Below, piece by piece: positions 1 to 8,609 of a stretch of DNA of 64,000 nucleotides (positions are counted from its first letter, which is position 1; each line of letters begins with the position of its first letter). This DNA is from Cytobacillus depressus. GTDB lineage: Bacteria; Bacillota; Bacilli; Bacillales; Cytobacillaceae. The translations under genes were made by a program, and so were the position numbers. The stretch is taken from positions 62,001-126,000 of the forward strand of contig NZ_WBOS01000005.1 of assembly GCF_008923245.1 (NCBI RefSeq), written 5' to 3'. The notes beneath the pieces were generated by a model. That model did not search any database. It was given only the letters and a program-made list of their open reading frames with translations, and was not told where the DNA came from.

Positions 1-802
1 AAGAGATTGGGAATACTCCTCCACCTAATGCTTTTCCTAGAATGTACATATCTGGGTCCACATCTTCCCACTCACAAGCAAACATTTTACCTGTACGTGC
101 AAGTCCTGCTTGGATTTCATCAGCAATGAATAATACATTGTTTTCTTTACATGTTTCGTATGCAGCTTTCATGAAGCCTTCTTCAGGGATGATGATCCCA
201 GCTTCCCCTTGGATTGGCTCGATTAGAAATGCAGCTGTATTTTCAGTAATTGCCGCTTTTAATGCCTCAAGATCGCCGTATGGAATTAATTTAATTCCTG
301 GCAGCATTGGACCGAATCCGCGCTTGTACTCTGCTTCTGAAGATAGAGAAACTGCTGTCATTGTACGGCCGTGGAAGTTGCCAATACATGCGATAATTTC
401 TGCTTGATTTTCAGCTACACCTTTCACATCATATGCCCAACGGCGAGCAGCTTTAAATGCCGTTTCAACCGCTTCAGCGCCCGTGTTCATTGGCAGAGCC
501 ATCTCTTTATTTGTGAGCTTGCAAATCATTTCATACCATGGTCCGAGCTGATCATTATGGAAAGCACGTGATGTTAAAGTTACACGATCTGCTTGATCTT
601 TTAATGCTTGAATAATTTTCGGGTGTCTATGCCCTTGGTTTACTGCAGAATATGCACTAAGCATATCCATGTATTTATTTCCCTCAGGATCTTCAACCCA
701 CACACCTTCAGCCTTTGAAATAACGATTGGCAGTGGATGATAGTTCTTTGCACCATATTTCTCAGTTTGTTCAATCAATGAGTTTGTTTTTATCGCAGTC
801 AT
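1..802 (-). CDS. rocD: Ornithine aminotransferase RocD (partial, C-terminus outside window)
   Basis: PLP enzyme that moves the delta-amino group of ornithine to 2-oxoglutarate, giving glutamate semialdehyde, the substrate of RocA. The 267 codons present start at the ATG at 802 (SD AGGAGG, 9 nt upstream). They include the class-III aminotransferase landmarks [19 protein letters not shown] and ILGKALGGG; the Lys of the last motif (about residue 257) is the expected Schiff-base lysine. Roughly 130 codons of a ~400-residue protein are missing at the window edge. The gene begins 64 bp behind rocA on the same strand with no hairpin between, so rocA-rocD is probably one transcript. In B. subtilis the two genes lie in separate roc operons, so the arrangement differs. 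Confidence 0.95.
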   Translation of the reverse strand, partial: MTAIKTNSLIEQTEKYGAKNYHPLPIVISKAEGVWVEDPEGNKYMDMLSAYSAVNQGHRHPKIIQALKDQADRVTLTSRAFHNDQLGPWYEMICKLTNKEMALPMNTGAEAVETAFKAARRWAYDVKGVAENQAEIIACIGNFHGRTMTAVSLSSEAEYKRGFGPMLPGIKLIPYGDLEALKAAITENTAAFLIEPIQGEAGIIIPEEGFMKAAYETCKENNVLFIADEIQAGLARTGKMFACEWEDVDPDMYILGKALGGGVFPIS

Positions 803-866
803 GAATCCATTCCTCCTAATCTCGATTGTCCTCTTATTGTATCGTGAAGCTGTAATACTTTAAAGT

Positions 867-2414
867 TTAAAACATTTCAGATGTTGTTTTTGCTTGCATA
901 TGAAGTAATAAATAATCAGGGCCGCCTGCTTTGGAGTCTGTTCCCGACATATTGAATCCTCCAAATGGCTGGTAACCTACGATTGCACCCGTACAGCCAC
1001 GGTTGAAGTATAGGTTTCCAACATGGAAATCTTCGCGGGCTTTTTGGATGTTTTCGCGGTTGTTTGTAATAACCGCACCTGTTAAGCCGTATTCTGTGTT
1101 GTTTGCGATTTCGATTGCATTGTCGAAGTCTTTCGCTTTTGTGAAGCCGACAACTGGTCCGAAGATCTCTTCCTTCATGAGACGTGCTTCTGGTGAAAGG
1201 TCTGCAAATACAGTTGGTTTAATGAAGTAGCCTTTTGAATCGTCTCCTTCTCCGCCTGTCATTAGCTTCCCTTCCTGCTTACCGATTTCGATATAGCTCA
1301 TTACTTTATTATAAGCACTTTGGTCAATCACTGTTGCCATGTAATTGTTTTGATCTGTTGGATCGCCTTGTGTTAATTGATTTGTTAACTCAACGACACG
1401 GTTTAATACTTGATCGTACACATCCTCAACAACTACTGCACGAGAACATGCTGAACATTTTTGACCAGAGAATCCGAACGCAGAAGCAACGATAGAAGTA
1501 GCTGCTAGCTCAAGATCGGCTTCTTTATCAACAACAATCGTATCTTTTCCGCCCATTTCTGCGATGAGACGCTTCATCCAAATTTGGCCTTCGCTGATTT
1601 TTGAAGAACGTTCAAAAATACGGAGACCAACATCGCGAGAACCTGTGAAGCTGATGAAACGAGTATCTTTATGGTCAACTAAATAGTCGCCCACTTCAGC
1701 ACCGCTTCCTGGTACGAAGTTAAGGACACCTGCAGGAAGACCTGCCTCATCCATTACTTCTACGAATTTCGCTGCCACAATTGGCGTTGTAGAAGCTGGC
1801 TTTAATAGCACAGTGTTTCCAGTTACGATTGCTGCAACCGTTGTCCCAGCCATGATAGCTAATGGGAAGTTCCATGGAGAAATAATGATTCCAACTCCTA
1901 ATGGAATATAGTCATAACGGTTAAACTCATTAGGACGGCTGTTTACTGGCACACCATCTTTAATGCGCAGCATTTGACGAGCATAGTATTCTAAGAAATC
2001 AATTGCTTCCGCTGTATCTGCATCTGCTTCATTCCAAGGCTTTCCTGCTTCTTTTGTTAATAAAGCAGAGAATTCGTGCTTGCGGCGACGGATAATTGCA
2101 GCTGCTTTGAATAAAACATCTGCACGAGTTTCTGGTTTTACTTTTCTCCAAGTTTTGAATGCTTCAACTGCCGCCTGCATTGCTTTTTCTGCTAATTCTT
2201 GGTTTGCCTTTGAAACGCGGCCGATCACTTCTTCTTTATTAGCAGGGTTGAAAGAAACGATTTTTTCTTCAGTAGTGATGCGCTCTCCGCCGATGACTAA
2301 ATCGTAGTCTTGACCTAAATAGCTTTCAACTGTTTTTAAACCTGTTAAATATGCCTCACGGTTCTCATCTAATTTAAAATTTGTGAATGGTTCATGTTTG
2401 TACGGTTGTACCAT
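867..2414 (-). CDS. rocA: 1-pyrroline-5-carboxylate dehydrogenase RocA
   Basis: NAD-dependent aldehyde dehydrogenase oxidising 1-pyrroline-5-carboxylate (glutamate semialdehyde) to glutamate, the last step of arginine, ornithine and proline breakdown. The protein is 515 residues, the length I recall for B. subtilis RocA. It shows the ALDH landmarks SPWNFPLAI (about 179-187), the glycine-rich FTGSRDVG (256-263), general base Glu286 in LIAEMGGK and nucleophile Cys320 in FSGQKCSAC. The ATG at 2414 is chosen because a GGGGGAAGG ribosome site precedes it, and a longer reading frame would begin inside the sigma-54 promoter at 2461-2477. rocD follows in the same direction. Control by the divergent RocR is expected. 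Confidence 0.97.
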   Translation of the reverse strand: MVQPYKHEPFTNFKLDENREAYLTGLKTVESYLGQDYDLVIGGERITTEEKIVSFNPANKEEVIGRVSKANQELAEKAMQAAVEAFKTWRKVKPETRADVLFKAAAIIRRRKHEFSALLTKEAGKPWNEADADTAEAIDFLEYYARQMLRIKDGVPVNSRPNEFNRYDYIPLGVGIIISPWNFPLAIMAGTTVAAIVTGNTVLLKPASTTPIVAAKFVEVMDEAGLPAGVLNFVPGSGAEVGDYLVDHKDTRFISFTGSRDVGLRIFERSSKISEGQIWMKRLIAEMGGKDTIVVDKEADLELAATSIVASAFGFSGQKCSACSRAVVVEDVYDQVLNRVVELTNQLTQGDPTDQNNYMATVIDQSAYNKVMSYIEIGKQEGKLMTGGEGDDSKGYFIKPTVFADLSPEARLMKEEIFGPVVGFTKAKDFDNAIEIANNTEYGLTGAVITNNRENIQKAREDFHVGNLYFNRGCTGAIVGYQPFGGFNMSGTDSKAGGPDYLLLHMQAKTTSEMF

Positions 2415-2460
2415 GATTCCTTCCCCCTTTAATTCTTTTATCGTTACCCAACTATATCTT

Positions 2461-2477
2461 TGCAAGAATGATGCCAA
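2461..2477 (-). promoter_or_regulatory. Sigma-54 (SigL) -24/-12 promoter of rocA
   Basis: On the minus strand the sequence reads TTGGCAT-CATTC-TTGCA, which matches the sigma-54 consensus TTGGCAC-N5-TTGCW with the invariant GG and GC dinucleotides correctly spaced. Transcription would begin near 2450, about 35 nt before the rocA ATG. A sigma-54 promoter is exactly what the neighbouring RocR-type activator should serve. Confidence 0.85.
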
Positions 2478-2519
2478 TTATACAAAATGCGCCATTACTT
2501 GTTTTTTCATCATCAGCCC

Positions 2520-2534
2520 GCAAAATTTATTTGC
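2520..2534. promoter_or_regulatory. Probable RocR upstream activating palindrome 1
   Basis: Near-perfect 15-bp palindrome GCAAAATTTATTTGC, about 43 bp upstream of the -24 box of rocA. A second copy lies 44 bp further away. RocR of B. subtilis binds two palindromic upstream activating sequences of similar AT-rich make-up; assignment to RocR here is inference from position and symmetry. Confidence 0.6.
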
Positions 2535-2563
2535 TATATTATCCATTTTCAATCCATTTAAGA

Positions 2564-2578
2564 GCAAAAATTTATTGC
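2564..2578. promoter_or_regulatory. Probable RocR upstream activating palindrome 2
   Basis: GCAAAAATTTATTGC differs from the site at 2520 at only a few inner positions and keeps the GCAA/TTGC ends. The 44-bp centre-to-centre spacing is about four helical turns, so both sites face the same side of the DNA. This site lies about 55 bp before the rocR start and could also serve autoregulation. Confidence 0.55.
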
Positions 2579-2633
2579 ACCTTTCCATATCCTTCATTAC
2601 ACTTAGAGTAGAACGAATTAAGGAGCATGATTA

Positions 2634-4040
2634 ATGAACAAAATAGATTTCAATTTAATCGATAAATTTTTCCAAAAAATCCTGAAAGAAATAGATATCG
2701 GCGTCCATGTTGTTAATCATGAAGGTAAAACAATTATTTATAATCAAAAAATGGCCGAAATCGAGGGAATGGATTTCTCAGATGTCTTAGACAAGGATTT
2801 GTTAGATGTATTCTCTTTCCACAATAATGAAGACAGCACCCTCATGAAGGCATTGGCCCACGGCGAAAAAATTATTAATGCGAAGCAAACATATTTTAAT
2901 AATAAAGGGCAAGAAATAACGACGATTAATAATACCTTCCCTATACATGAGGGTGGCGTTCGAATAGGTGCCATGGAAATCGCCCGTGACGTAACGAAAT
3001 TAGAAAAGCTCATTAGAGAGAATATGAATAAAAAAGGCAATACCCGCTACACATTTGACAGCATCATCGGTAGCAGCGAGCAATTACAAGAAGTGATTGA
3101 GGCGAGCAAAAGAGCGACTCGAACAAGCTCATCTGTTCTTATTATTGGTGATACAGGTACAGGAAAGGAATTATTTGCCCAGAGCATTCATAATGGGAGC
3201 AATCGATCGGCAAAGCCCTTCATTTCGCAAAACTGTGCCGCTCTCCCTGATAGTTTAATTGAGGGCTTGCTATTCGGAACAAAAAAAGGTGCCTTTACTG
3301 GGGCTGTAGAACGCCCTGGTCTCTTCGAACAAGCGGAAGGCGGAACTTTGCTCCTTGACGAAATCAACTCTTTAAACCCTGCTCTACAGGCAAAGCTGCT
3401 GCGTGTTTTACAGGAAAGAATGGTAAGACGAATCGGTGATACTAAGGATCGGAAAGTAGACGTCCGGATTATCGCAACGATTAATGAAGACCCAATCGAT
3501 GCCATTTCGAGTGGGAAGCTCCGGAAAGACTTGTATTACAGGCTAAGTGTCGTGTCTTTATTCATTCCCCCATTAAAAAACCGAAAAAAAGACATTCATG
3601 ATCTTGTTCACTACTTTATCGAAAAATATAACCATTTATTTGGTATGAGAGTGAAAGGGATCAACGAGGAAGTGCTGAGCATCTTTGAACAATATGACTG
3701 GCCAGGGAATGTCCGCGAGCTTGAGCATGTCATAGAGGGGGCGATGAATTTAATAGTTCTCGAGGATCATATCGGATATTTGCATTTGCCAATTCATTTC
3801 CGGAATAAGCCGCAGTTTAAACAAGAAGACTTTAAAACAGCAACTCCGAGTAAAGTAAACAATAATAACGAAATTTTTGCTTTAGATGAGTACATGGACA
3901 AAGCGGAAAGAAACTATTTAGAAAAAGTGTTAAAGCTTCATAATTATAATATCACTCAAGCTGCAAAATCTCTTTGCATGAGCAGGCAAAATCTTCAATA
4001 TCGGCTTAAAAAGCATCAAATCAAAAAAGAAGATTTTTAG
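2634..4040 (+). CDS. rocR: RocR-type sigma-54-dependent activator
   Basis: Enhancer-binding protein that senses ornithine/citrulline and activates roc operons with sigma-54. The 468 residues comprise an N-terminal PAS-like sensor (about 10-125) and an AAA+ domain (about 140-370) with Walker A GDTGTGKE (172-179), the sigma-54 contact loop GAFTGA (219-224) and Walker B LLLDEI (239-244). A Fis-type helix-turn-helix lies at the end (about 425-465, NITQAAKSLCMSRQNLQYRL). The ATG at 2634 has AGGAG 8 nt upstream. It is divergent from rocA-rocD, whose promoter is of the sigma-54 type with two palindromic sites between the genes, which supports RocR over other PAS-EBPs. No terminator is seen at the 3' end; a family A repeat follows. 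Confidence 0.92.
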   Translation: MNKIDFNLIDKFFQKILKEIDIGVHVVNHEGKTIIYNQKMAEIEGMDFSDVLDKDLLDVFSFHNNEDSTLMKALAHGEKIINAKQTYFNNKGQEITTINNTFPIHEGGVRIGAMEIARDVTKLEKLIRENMNKKGNTRYTFDSIIGSSEQLQEVIEASKRATRTSSSVLIIGDTGTGKELFAQSIHNGSNRSAKPFISQNCAALPDSLIEGLLFGTKKGAFTGAVERPGLFEQAEGGTLLLDEINSLNPALQAKLLRVLQERMVRRIGDTKDRKVDVRIIATINEDPIDAISSGKLRKDLYYRLSVVSLFIPPLKNRKKDIHDLVHYFIEKYNHLFGMRVKGINEEVLSIFEQYDWPGNVRELEHVIEGAMNLIVLEDHIGYLHLPIHFRNKPQFKQEDFKTATPSKVNNNNEIFALDEYMDKAERNYLEKVLKLHNYNITQAAKSLCMSRQNLQYRLKKHQIKKEDF

Positions 4041-4047
4041 ACCAAAT

Positions 4048-4223
4048 GCGTAAGCGCCTTGGTCAGCCCCGACAAGGAAACCTCGAGGTCGACAAAAACG
4101 GGACGTCCTCCCAAAAGCTACACTTTTGATCGTGCGATGTGTCGCTGTCGAAGTCTTCCTTGTCCTATCGCATTGTCGACACTAGTACATCCTGTACGTC
4201 GGGGGTAGGTGCTGGAGCTAGAC
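4048..4223 (+). repeat. Family A dispersed repeat, copy A1
   Basis: Starts GCGTAAGCGCC and ends GGAGCTAGAC, the ends shared by the other copies. It lacks the long CATAAG/CTTATG hairpin found in A2, A5 and A6, but keeps the AAAAGC-CTTTT hairpin and the GTAC-ATCCT-GTAC hairpin. It fills the gap between the convergent rocR and globin genes. Confidence 0.85.
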
Positions 4224-4264
4224 GTAAAAAACTGCTTACCCCTTAAGGAATTAAGCCGTTTCAC

Positions 4265-4636
4265 TTATTGATACAAAATATCGTCTCTAAGTGTATTCAC
4301 TTTATTCAAAGCTTGGTCAATATCCTTTTCCTCTACACCGAAATGAGCAAGGGCGTCATGTGGGTGCTTGGCAATTGCATTGAAATGTTCGGGCTGTAAA
4401 TTCATGCCTTGATGCGCTTTTGCCATCGATGCACCTGTATACTGCTTAGGTCCACCTAAAGCAAAGCTAATAAACTTCGTCTGATGGCGGCGCTGCTTCT
4501 CCATATCGGTTTTCTCAAAAAATTGATTAACCGTTGGATCCTTTAAAACTAATTCAGAATAAAAATAGTCGACTACTTTCTGAATGGCTTCTTCTCCACC
4601 GACTTTATCATATAATGTTTGTGTTTGTTCTCCCAC
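4265..4636 (-). CDS. Group I truncated haemoglobin (TrHbN-like)
   Basis: Small 2-on-2 haem protein of 123 residues, probably cytosolic and involved in O2/NO handling. The sequence LYDKVGGEEAI at the start, a B-helix YFYSEL with the B10 Tyr, and AKAHQGMNL with the likely proximal F8 His followed by the FNA segment fit group I truncated globins better than the group II YjbI type. The start is GTG at 4636 with AGGAGG upstream; the ATG a few bases before lies in another frame and soon stops. A terminator of the upstream gene yugI separates the two, so it is probably transcribed on its own. The physiological ligand cannot be deduced from sequence. Confidence 0.85.
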   Translation of the reverse strand: MGEQTQTLYDKVGGEEAIQKVVDYFYSELVLKDPTVNQFFEKTDMEKQRRHQTKFISFALGGPKQYTGASMAKAHQGMNLQPEHFNAIAKHPHDALAHFGVEEKDIDQALNKVNTLRDDILYQ

Positions 4637-4720
4637 TTGTCATCCTCCTTAAAAAATCTTTTAACAGAGATTATTATTTGAACAGAGATGTTTATATATT
4701 CTTAAAAACAGAAGCTAAAA

Positions 4721-4756
4721 AAATAGAAACCGAGCCTTTCAGCTCGGTTTCTATTT
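4721..4756 (-). terminator. Terminator of yugI
   Basis: Perfect 15-bp inverted repeat (AAATAGAAACCGAGC and its complement) with a 6-nt loop, seven bases after the yugI stop codon, followed on the minus strand by a run of T residues. Confidence 0.92.
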
Positions 4757-4762
4757 TGTACA

Positions 4763-5164
4763 TTATTTTTTAATTAAGTCATCACGTTGGGACTGATCGA
4801 TCCACTCTTGCAGTTTATCCTTTAGCGTATTAAATCCTTGTGCTGAATCGTTTTCCACTTGGATTGGAGCAGCTGGACGTTTACGAGGCTTTTTAGCCTT
4901 CACATCTGCAACAGCTGGTGCTTCCTGTGTTGCACGGATGGATAAGCCAATTTTTCCTGATGCTTCATCAACTGATAATACTTTAACTTCTACTTCATCT
5001 CCAACTTTAAGATGTTCATTAATATCTTTTACAAAACCGTGAGTCACCTCAGAAATATGGACAAGCCCTTGAGTATTTTCATTCAAGGCTACAAATGCAC
5101 CATAATGCTGAACTCCAGTCACCTTCCCTTTAATCACGCTACCTACTTCGATTTTTTCAGACAT
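4763..5164 (-). CDS. yugI: S1-domain RNA-binding protein YugI (general stress protein 13 type)
   Basis: 133-residue protein with one S1 RNA-binding fold (about residues 5-75). Typical S1 features are GSVIKGKVTGVQHYGAFVAL, GLVHISEV, and the closing KVLSVDEASGKIGLSIR. A basic, Lys/Pro-rich stretch (KAKKPRKRP) and a C-terminal helix with EWIDQSQR follow, as in the ribosome-associated YugI family of about 130 residues. The ATG at 5164 has AGGAG 7 nt upstream and is preferred over an upstream in-frame start that lacks a ribosome site. In B. subtilis yugI neighbours yugJ/yugK; here those dehydrogenase genes are absent from this place, and one relative lies at 43967. Confidence 0.9.
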   Translation of the reverse strand: MSEKIEVGSVIKGKVTGVQHYGAFVALNENTQGLVHISEVTHGFVKDINEHLKVGDEVEVKVLSVDEASGKIGLSIRATQEAPAVADVKAKKPRKRPAAPIQVENDSAQGFNTLKDKLQEWIDQSQRDDLIKK

Positions 5165-5514
5165 GAAAACACTCCTAATTTCTATTAATTTTATCCTATT
5201 TATTCGCAATTAAAAATTATACCATAGTTTAAGCGCTTTTTCAAAAGTAAATCAAATTCATACGTCCAGATAATTAGCTTTTATTATGCTTGTTGGAGTT
5301 ATCTTCTATTTTGCACTATATGAGTATTATTATTTAATTTGATCGTGAAAGATTAATTCGCTAATGATTAAAGTATAAAATGAAGGCAATGTGGACATGA
5401 TGAGGGTAAAGACTTTCTAGTATTCCCCCTTTTTGAAGTGACAATCCTCTGGGTTGTCCTTTTTTTGTTTTTTCGGCATGATTGAAAATAAGAATGTTTT
5501 ATGAGGAGATTATA
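5165..5514. other. Intergenic region between yugI and yugF
   Basis: 350 bp of AT-rich divergent spacer. It contains the upstream region of yugI and, near the yugF end, one terminator-like hairpin (5440-5466). No further gene or repeat is seen. Confidence 0.6.
5440..5466 (+). terminator. Terminator-like hairpin upstream of yugF
   Basis: GACAATCC-TCT-GGGTTGTC forms an 8-bp stem with one G-T pair, followed by CTTTTTTTG. It lies in front of yugF with no coding sequence upstream on this strand, so it either ends a short RNA or belongs to a leader attenuator. Confidence 0.5.
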
Positions 5515-6351
5515 ATGGAGAATGCAAATGACGGAAAGTACGTCCATATAAACGGAAATGATATCTATTACGAAAGCTATCTGCACCAACAATCCGCAAA
5601 AGAAACCATCATTCTTATGCACGGCTTTCTTTCCTCTAGCTTTAGCTTTCGGCGGCTTATTCCTTTTTTACAAAAAGAGTATAATGTCATTTCTATTGAC
5701 CTGCCCCCTTTTGGAAAAAGCGGAAAATCGCGCCGATATCGATATTCTTTTGAAAACCTTGCCAACACAGTGATACAGCTCGTTGAAAGCTTGCATTTAA
5801 CTAAGATTACTTTGCTTGGTCATTCCATGGGCGGTCAAATAGCCCTGAATACAGCAAATATCCGTCCAGATTTAGTACAAGGAGTCATTCTTCTCTGCAG
5901 CTCTGGGTACATGAAAAAATCAAAACCATTATTAATTCTTGCCAGCTGCCTGCCGCAATTCCATCGCTTCGTAAAGCGGCGGCTCGAGCGTTCAGGATTA
6001 GAAAATAATTTACGCTTTGTTGTTTACAACCAATCCATTATTGATAAAGAAATGGAAGAAGGATATTTAGCTCCTTTTTTAAAAGACGATATATTTTTTG
6101 CCTTAACAAAGCTGATTCGAGACCGGGAAGGCGATTTGTCAAAAGACATCTTAAACGAGCTCCGAGTGCCCTGCCTATTAATTTGGGGAGAGCAAGACCA
6201 AGTAGTGCCGCTAGAAATAGGCAAACAATTACATAAGGATTTGAAAAAATCGAAGCTGATCGTTTTAAAGGAAACTGGACATCTCATTCCAGAGGAAAGA
6301 CCAGAGGAAGTATTTCATTATATAAAGGAATTTATTACTGACAAAGGGTGA
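5515..6351 (+). CDS. yugF: Alpha/beta hydrolase YugF
   Basis: Soluble alpha/beta-fold hydrolase of 278 residues with unknown substrate. Visible are the oxyanion-hole motif MHGF (35-38), nucleophile Ser104 in GHSMGG, the acid Asp in WGEQDQVVP and the catalytic His in ETGHLIPEE near the C-terminus. Length and order fit YugF, which lies beside yugE in B. subtilis as it does here. The ATG at 5515 has GAGGAG 7 nt upstream; a longer frame has no ribosome site. It is convergent with yugE and shares a bidirectional terminator. Confidence 0.85.
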   Translation: MENANDGKYVHINGNDIYYESYLHQQSAKETIILMHGFLSSSFSFRRLIPFLQKEYNVISIDLPPFGKSGKSRRYRYSFENLANTVIQLVESLHLTKITLLGHSMGGQIALNTANIRPDLVQGVILLCSSGYMKKSKPLLILASCLPQFHRFVKRRLERSGLENNLRFVVYNQSIIDKEMEEGYLAPFLKDDIFFALTKLIRDREGDLSKDILNELRVPCLLIWGEQDQVVPLEIGKQLHKDLKKSKLIVLKETGHLIPEERPEEVFHYIKEFITDKG

Positions 6352-6372
6352 CTATGAAATATAGTCACCCTT
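6344..6372. terminator. Bidirectional terminator between yugF and yugE
   Basis: Perfect 12-bp stem AAGGGTGACTAT with a 5-nt loop, T residues on the plus-strand side, placed between the two convergent stop codons. Confidence 0.85.
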
Positions 6373-6374
6373 CT

Positions 6375-6635
6375 TTAAATGGAGCACGCTCCCCCGTCTT
6401 TAATAGCAAGAAGTCTGCCGGCCACTTCTTTGCATTCGGTAAGTGGAATGAGCTTTTCAAAAGAAAATTCAAATATCGCCTGAATCTTCCTCGCAAGCTT
6501 GTTTTGATCATATAAATCATGGACTGCCTGAACAATATCCGCAATTTCCGTATCATAATTTCCGGCACCGATTTGGAAAGGATCCCATTCGTTTATTGTA
6601 TCGACGAGCTGTAAGTTTATTTGTTGAACCTGCAT
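6375..6635 (-). CDS. yugE: YugE, DUF1871 family
   Basis: 86-residue acidic protein of unknown function. The length, the region YDTEIADIVQAVHDLYD and the synteny with yugF and patB point to the YugE/DUF1871 family; no catalytic motif or membrane segment is visible. The ATG at 6635 is preceded by AAAGGTG at suitable distance. It is transcribed divergently from patB with about 80 bp between the starts. Confidence 0.8.
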   Translation of the reverse strand: MQVQQINLQLVDTINEWDPFQIGAGNYDTEIADIVQAVHDLYDQNKLARKIQAIFEFSFEKLIPLTECKEVAGRLLAIKDGGACSI

Positions 6636-6717
6636 GTAATCACCTTTTAATTTTACTTTTTTCTCCTATCCTTTATTATAGAGTAAAGTACATATAGATG
6701 AAAAGGTGGGGAAAGAA

Positions 6718-7887
6718 ATGAAGAAGTTTAACTTTGATCAAATCATTCAACGCGAAAACACCTCTTCTGTTAAATGGGAATTAACGAAGGAGGTATTTGG
6801 CACGAGCGATGTCTTACCAATGTGGGTAGCCGATATGGATTTCGAGCCGCCAATTGAAGTAAAAGAAGCGATTCAAGAAAGAGTAAATCATGGGATTTAT
6901 GGTTATTCATTCACAACAGATTCTACAGCCGAAAGTATTAAGCAATGGCTTGAGAAAAAGCATAACTGGTCAATTGATACTGACTGGATGCTATACAATC
7001 ACGGAGTCGTTCCTTCCATTGCTGCTGCGATTGAGGCGTTTACATCTCCAGGAGATAAGGTTATGCTGCAATCACCGGTTTACGCACCTTTCTTCGGCAT
7101 GATTAGTCAAAATAATCGGGAGCTTGTTAATTCTCCCCTAAAACTAATAAACAATCGATTTGAAATTGATTTCAATGATTTTGAAGACAAGTTGAAAGAA
7201 GGGGTTAAATTATTCCTTTTATGCAATCCTCATAACCCCGGCGGCCGAGTATGGTCAAAAGAGGAATTACATAAAATGGGTGAGCTTTGCTATCAATATA
7301 ATTGTCTCATTCTTTCGGATGAAATCCATTCGGATCTCGTTTTCGGCCCACATAAGCATATTCCAATAGCAGCATTAGATGATAAATTTAGCGACATCGT
7401 TATTACCTGTGTGGCACCTACGAAAACATTCAACTTAGCCGGACTTCAAGCCTCCGCTGTCATTACAGCGAATAAGAAACTCCGAAGAGCTTTTGAAGAG
7501 GTTCAGCATAAGCAAGGCTATTCTCGATTGCCAACTTTTGGGTCAATCGGCATGGAGGCCGCTTATCAATTCGGAGAAGATTGGCTTGATGAGCTGCTAA
7601 CTTATGTTCATGAAAATGTTCAAACAGCGAAATCCTTCATTCAAGAACACGTGCCTACCATTAAGGTGATGGAGCCAGAAGGAACATATTTATTATGGTT
7701 AGATTGTCGTGAGCTTGGACTGGACGATCAAGAAATAAAAGAACGATTATTATATAAAGGTAAGCTTGCATTAGAACCGGGAACGAAATATGGAACTGGC
7801 GGGGAAGGCTTTGTCCGCATGAATATCGCCTGTCCACGAGAAATTTTGCTAGACGGTTTAGAGAGATTGAAAAAGGCATTTGCATAA
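6718..7887 (+). CDS. patB: PatB-type cystathionine beta-lyase (MalY family)
   Basis: PLP-dependent C-S lyase of 389 residues that cleaves cystathionine and related thioethers to a thiol or homocysteine, pyruvate and ammonia. Fold type I landmarks are MWVADMDF (35-42), GIYGY, CNPHNPGGRVW (169-179), SDEIHSDLVF (200-209) and the PLP lysine Lys236 in APTKTFNLAG; the C-terminal FVRMNIACPR holds the carboxylate-binding Arg. The ATG at 6718 is chosen because AGGTGGGG lies 7 nt upstream and overlaps an alternative GTG. In B. subtilis patB is followed by kinB-kapB; here sodC and a cyclophilin gene lie between patB and kapB. Confidence 0.93.
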   Translation: MKKFNFDQIIQRENTSSVKWELTKEVFGTSDVLPMWVADMDFEPPIEVKEAIQERVNHGIYGYSFTTDSTAESIKQWLEKKHNWSIDTDWMLYNHGVVPSIAAAIEAFTSPGDKVMLQSPVYAPFFGMISQNNRELVNSPLKLINNRFEIDFNDFEDKLKEGVKLFLLCNPHNPGGRVWSKEELHKMGELCYQYNCLILSDEIHSDLVFGPHKHIPIAALDDKFSDIVITCVAPTKTFNLAGLQASAVITANKKLRRAFEEVQHKQGYSRLPTFGSIGMEAAYQFGEDWLDELLTYVHENVQTAKSFIQEHVPTIKVMEPEGTYLLWLDCRELGLDDQEIKERLLYKGKLALEPGTKYGTGGEGFVRMNIACPREILLDGLERLKKAFA

Positions 7888-7935
7888 CGAATAAAGAAAA
7901 AATACGAAATTTTCAATCCCCTTCTCAACAGCTAA

Positions 7936-7968
7936 AGAAGACCTTTCCTTTTTTAGAAAGGTCTTTTC
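7936..7968. terminator. Bidirectional terminator between patB and sodC
   Basis: AAGACCTTTC pairs with GAAAGGTCTT around an 8-nt loop; T runs follow on both strands and the two flanking genes converge. Confidence 0.85.
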
Positions 7969-7971
7969 CTA

Positions 7972-8499
7972 TTACTTTTTCTTTTTTTCCTTAGAGATAG
8001 CTCCACAGGCGATTCGATCGCCAGAATCCCCAGAAGGCTGCGTCATTCCGTCATCCTTCCCTTCATGGATGACAATAGAAGTCCCATCCTTTGATATTAA
8101 TGATGTTTTTTTACCTTCTTTCAGCGTGACTTGCGGCGCCATAATATCCAACTTTACTTTACCGTCTTCCTTAACGATAAGGTTAGGTAAGTCACCTGCA
8201 TGGGCTCCCTTTGGATGAAGCAGTCCATGTTCCTTTTCATCTGGGTTAAAATGATTGCCCGCCGACTTGAAATCAGGGCCCTCGCATTTTCCTTTATCAT
8301 GGATATGCATGGCATGCTCACCTGGAGGCAATCCCTTTAAATCTAACTTCAGTTTAACTCCTTTAGCCTGTTCCTCTAAATGAATCTTACCTAATGAATC
8401 CCCAGCCGAATTATACATTTCAACATCAAGATTTCTAATCTGTTTTTCGGTACACCCTGTCAAGATAAGAAAAGGGAGTAACAACCAAGCCTTTTTCAT
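7972..8499 (-). CDS. sodC: Cu/Zn superoxide dismutase lipoprotein (YojM/SodC family)
   Basis: 175-residue exported lipoprotein: signal peptide with lipobox LTGC (Cys16), so it is anchored outside the membrane. The SOD domain shows the Cu ligands in HAMHIH, the bridging His of AGNHFNP, Zn ligands in the [14 protein letters not shown] segment including its Asp, the last Cu His in IVIHEG, and the conserved Arg in DRIACGAI with the disulphide cysteines. All seven metal ligands thus seem present, unlike B. subtilis YojM, which is known to lack two copper ligands. The C-terminus is a short Lys-rich tail. The ATG at 8499 has AGGAG about 10 nt upstream. Confidence 0.88.
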   Translation of the reverse strand: MKKAWLLLPFLILTGCTEKQIRNLDVEMYNSAGDSLGKIHLEEQAKGVKLKLDLKGLPPGEHAMHIHDKGKCEGPDFKSAGNHFNPDEKEHGLLHPKGAHAGDLPNLIVKEDGKVKLDIMAPQVTLKEGKKTSLISKDGTSIVIHEGKDDGMTQPSGDSGDRIACGAISKEKKKK

Positions 8500-8568
8500 G
8501 GTAAAAAATCTCCTATCAAACAGTTTCTCCCTTTAGTATCCCCAAAGTAACCTCCCATAAACAAAAAC

Positions 8569-8593
8569 GACCAAATCAACAGTCGATTTGGTC
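8569..8593 (-). terminator. Terminator of the small membrane protein gene
   Basis: 9-bp perfect stem GACCAAATC/GATTTGGTC, loop of 7 nt, followed on the minus strand by GTTTTTGTTT; 16 bp after the stop at 8610. Confidence 0.8.
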
Positions 8594-8609
8594 CTTTGGT
8601 CTGCATATT

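Noticed and set aside
42-407. 121-codon plus-strand open frame at the left edge
   Set aside because: Antisense shadow of rocD, whose reading frame is clearly real.
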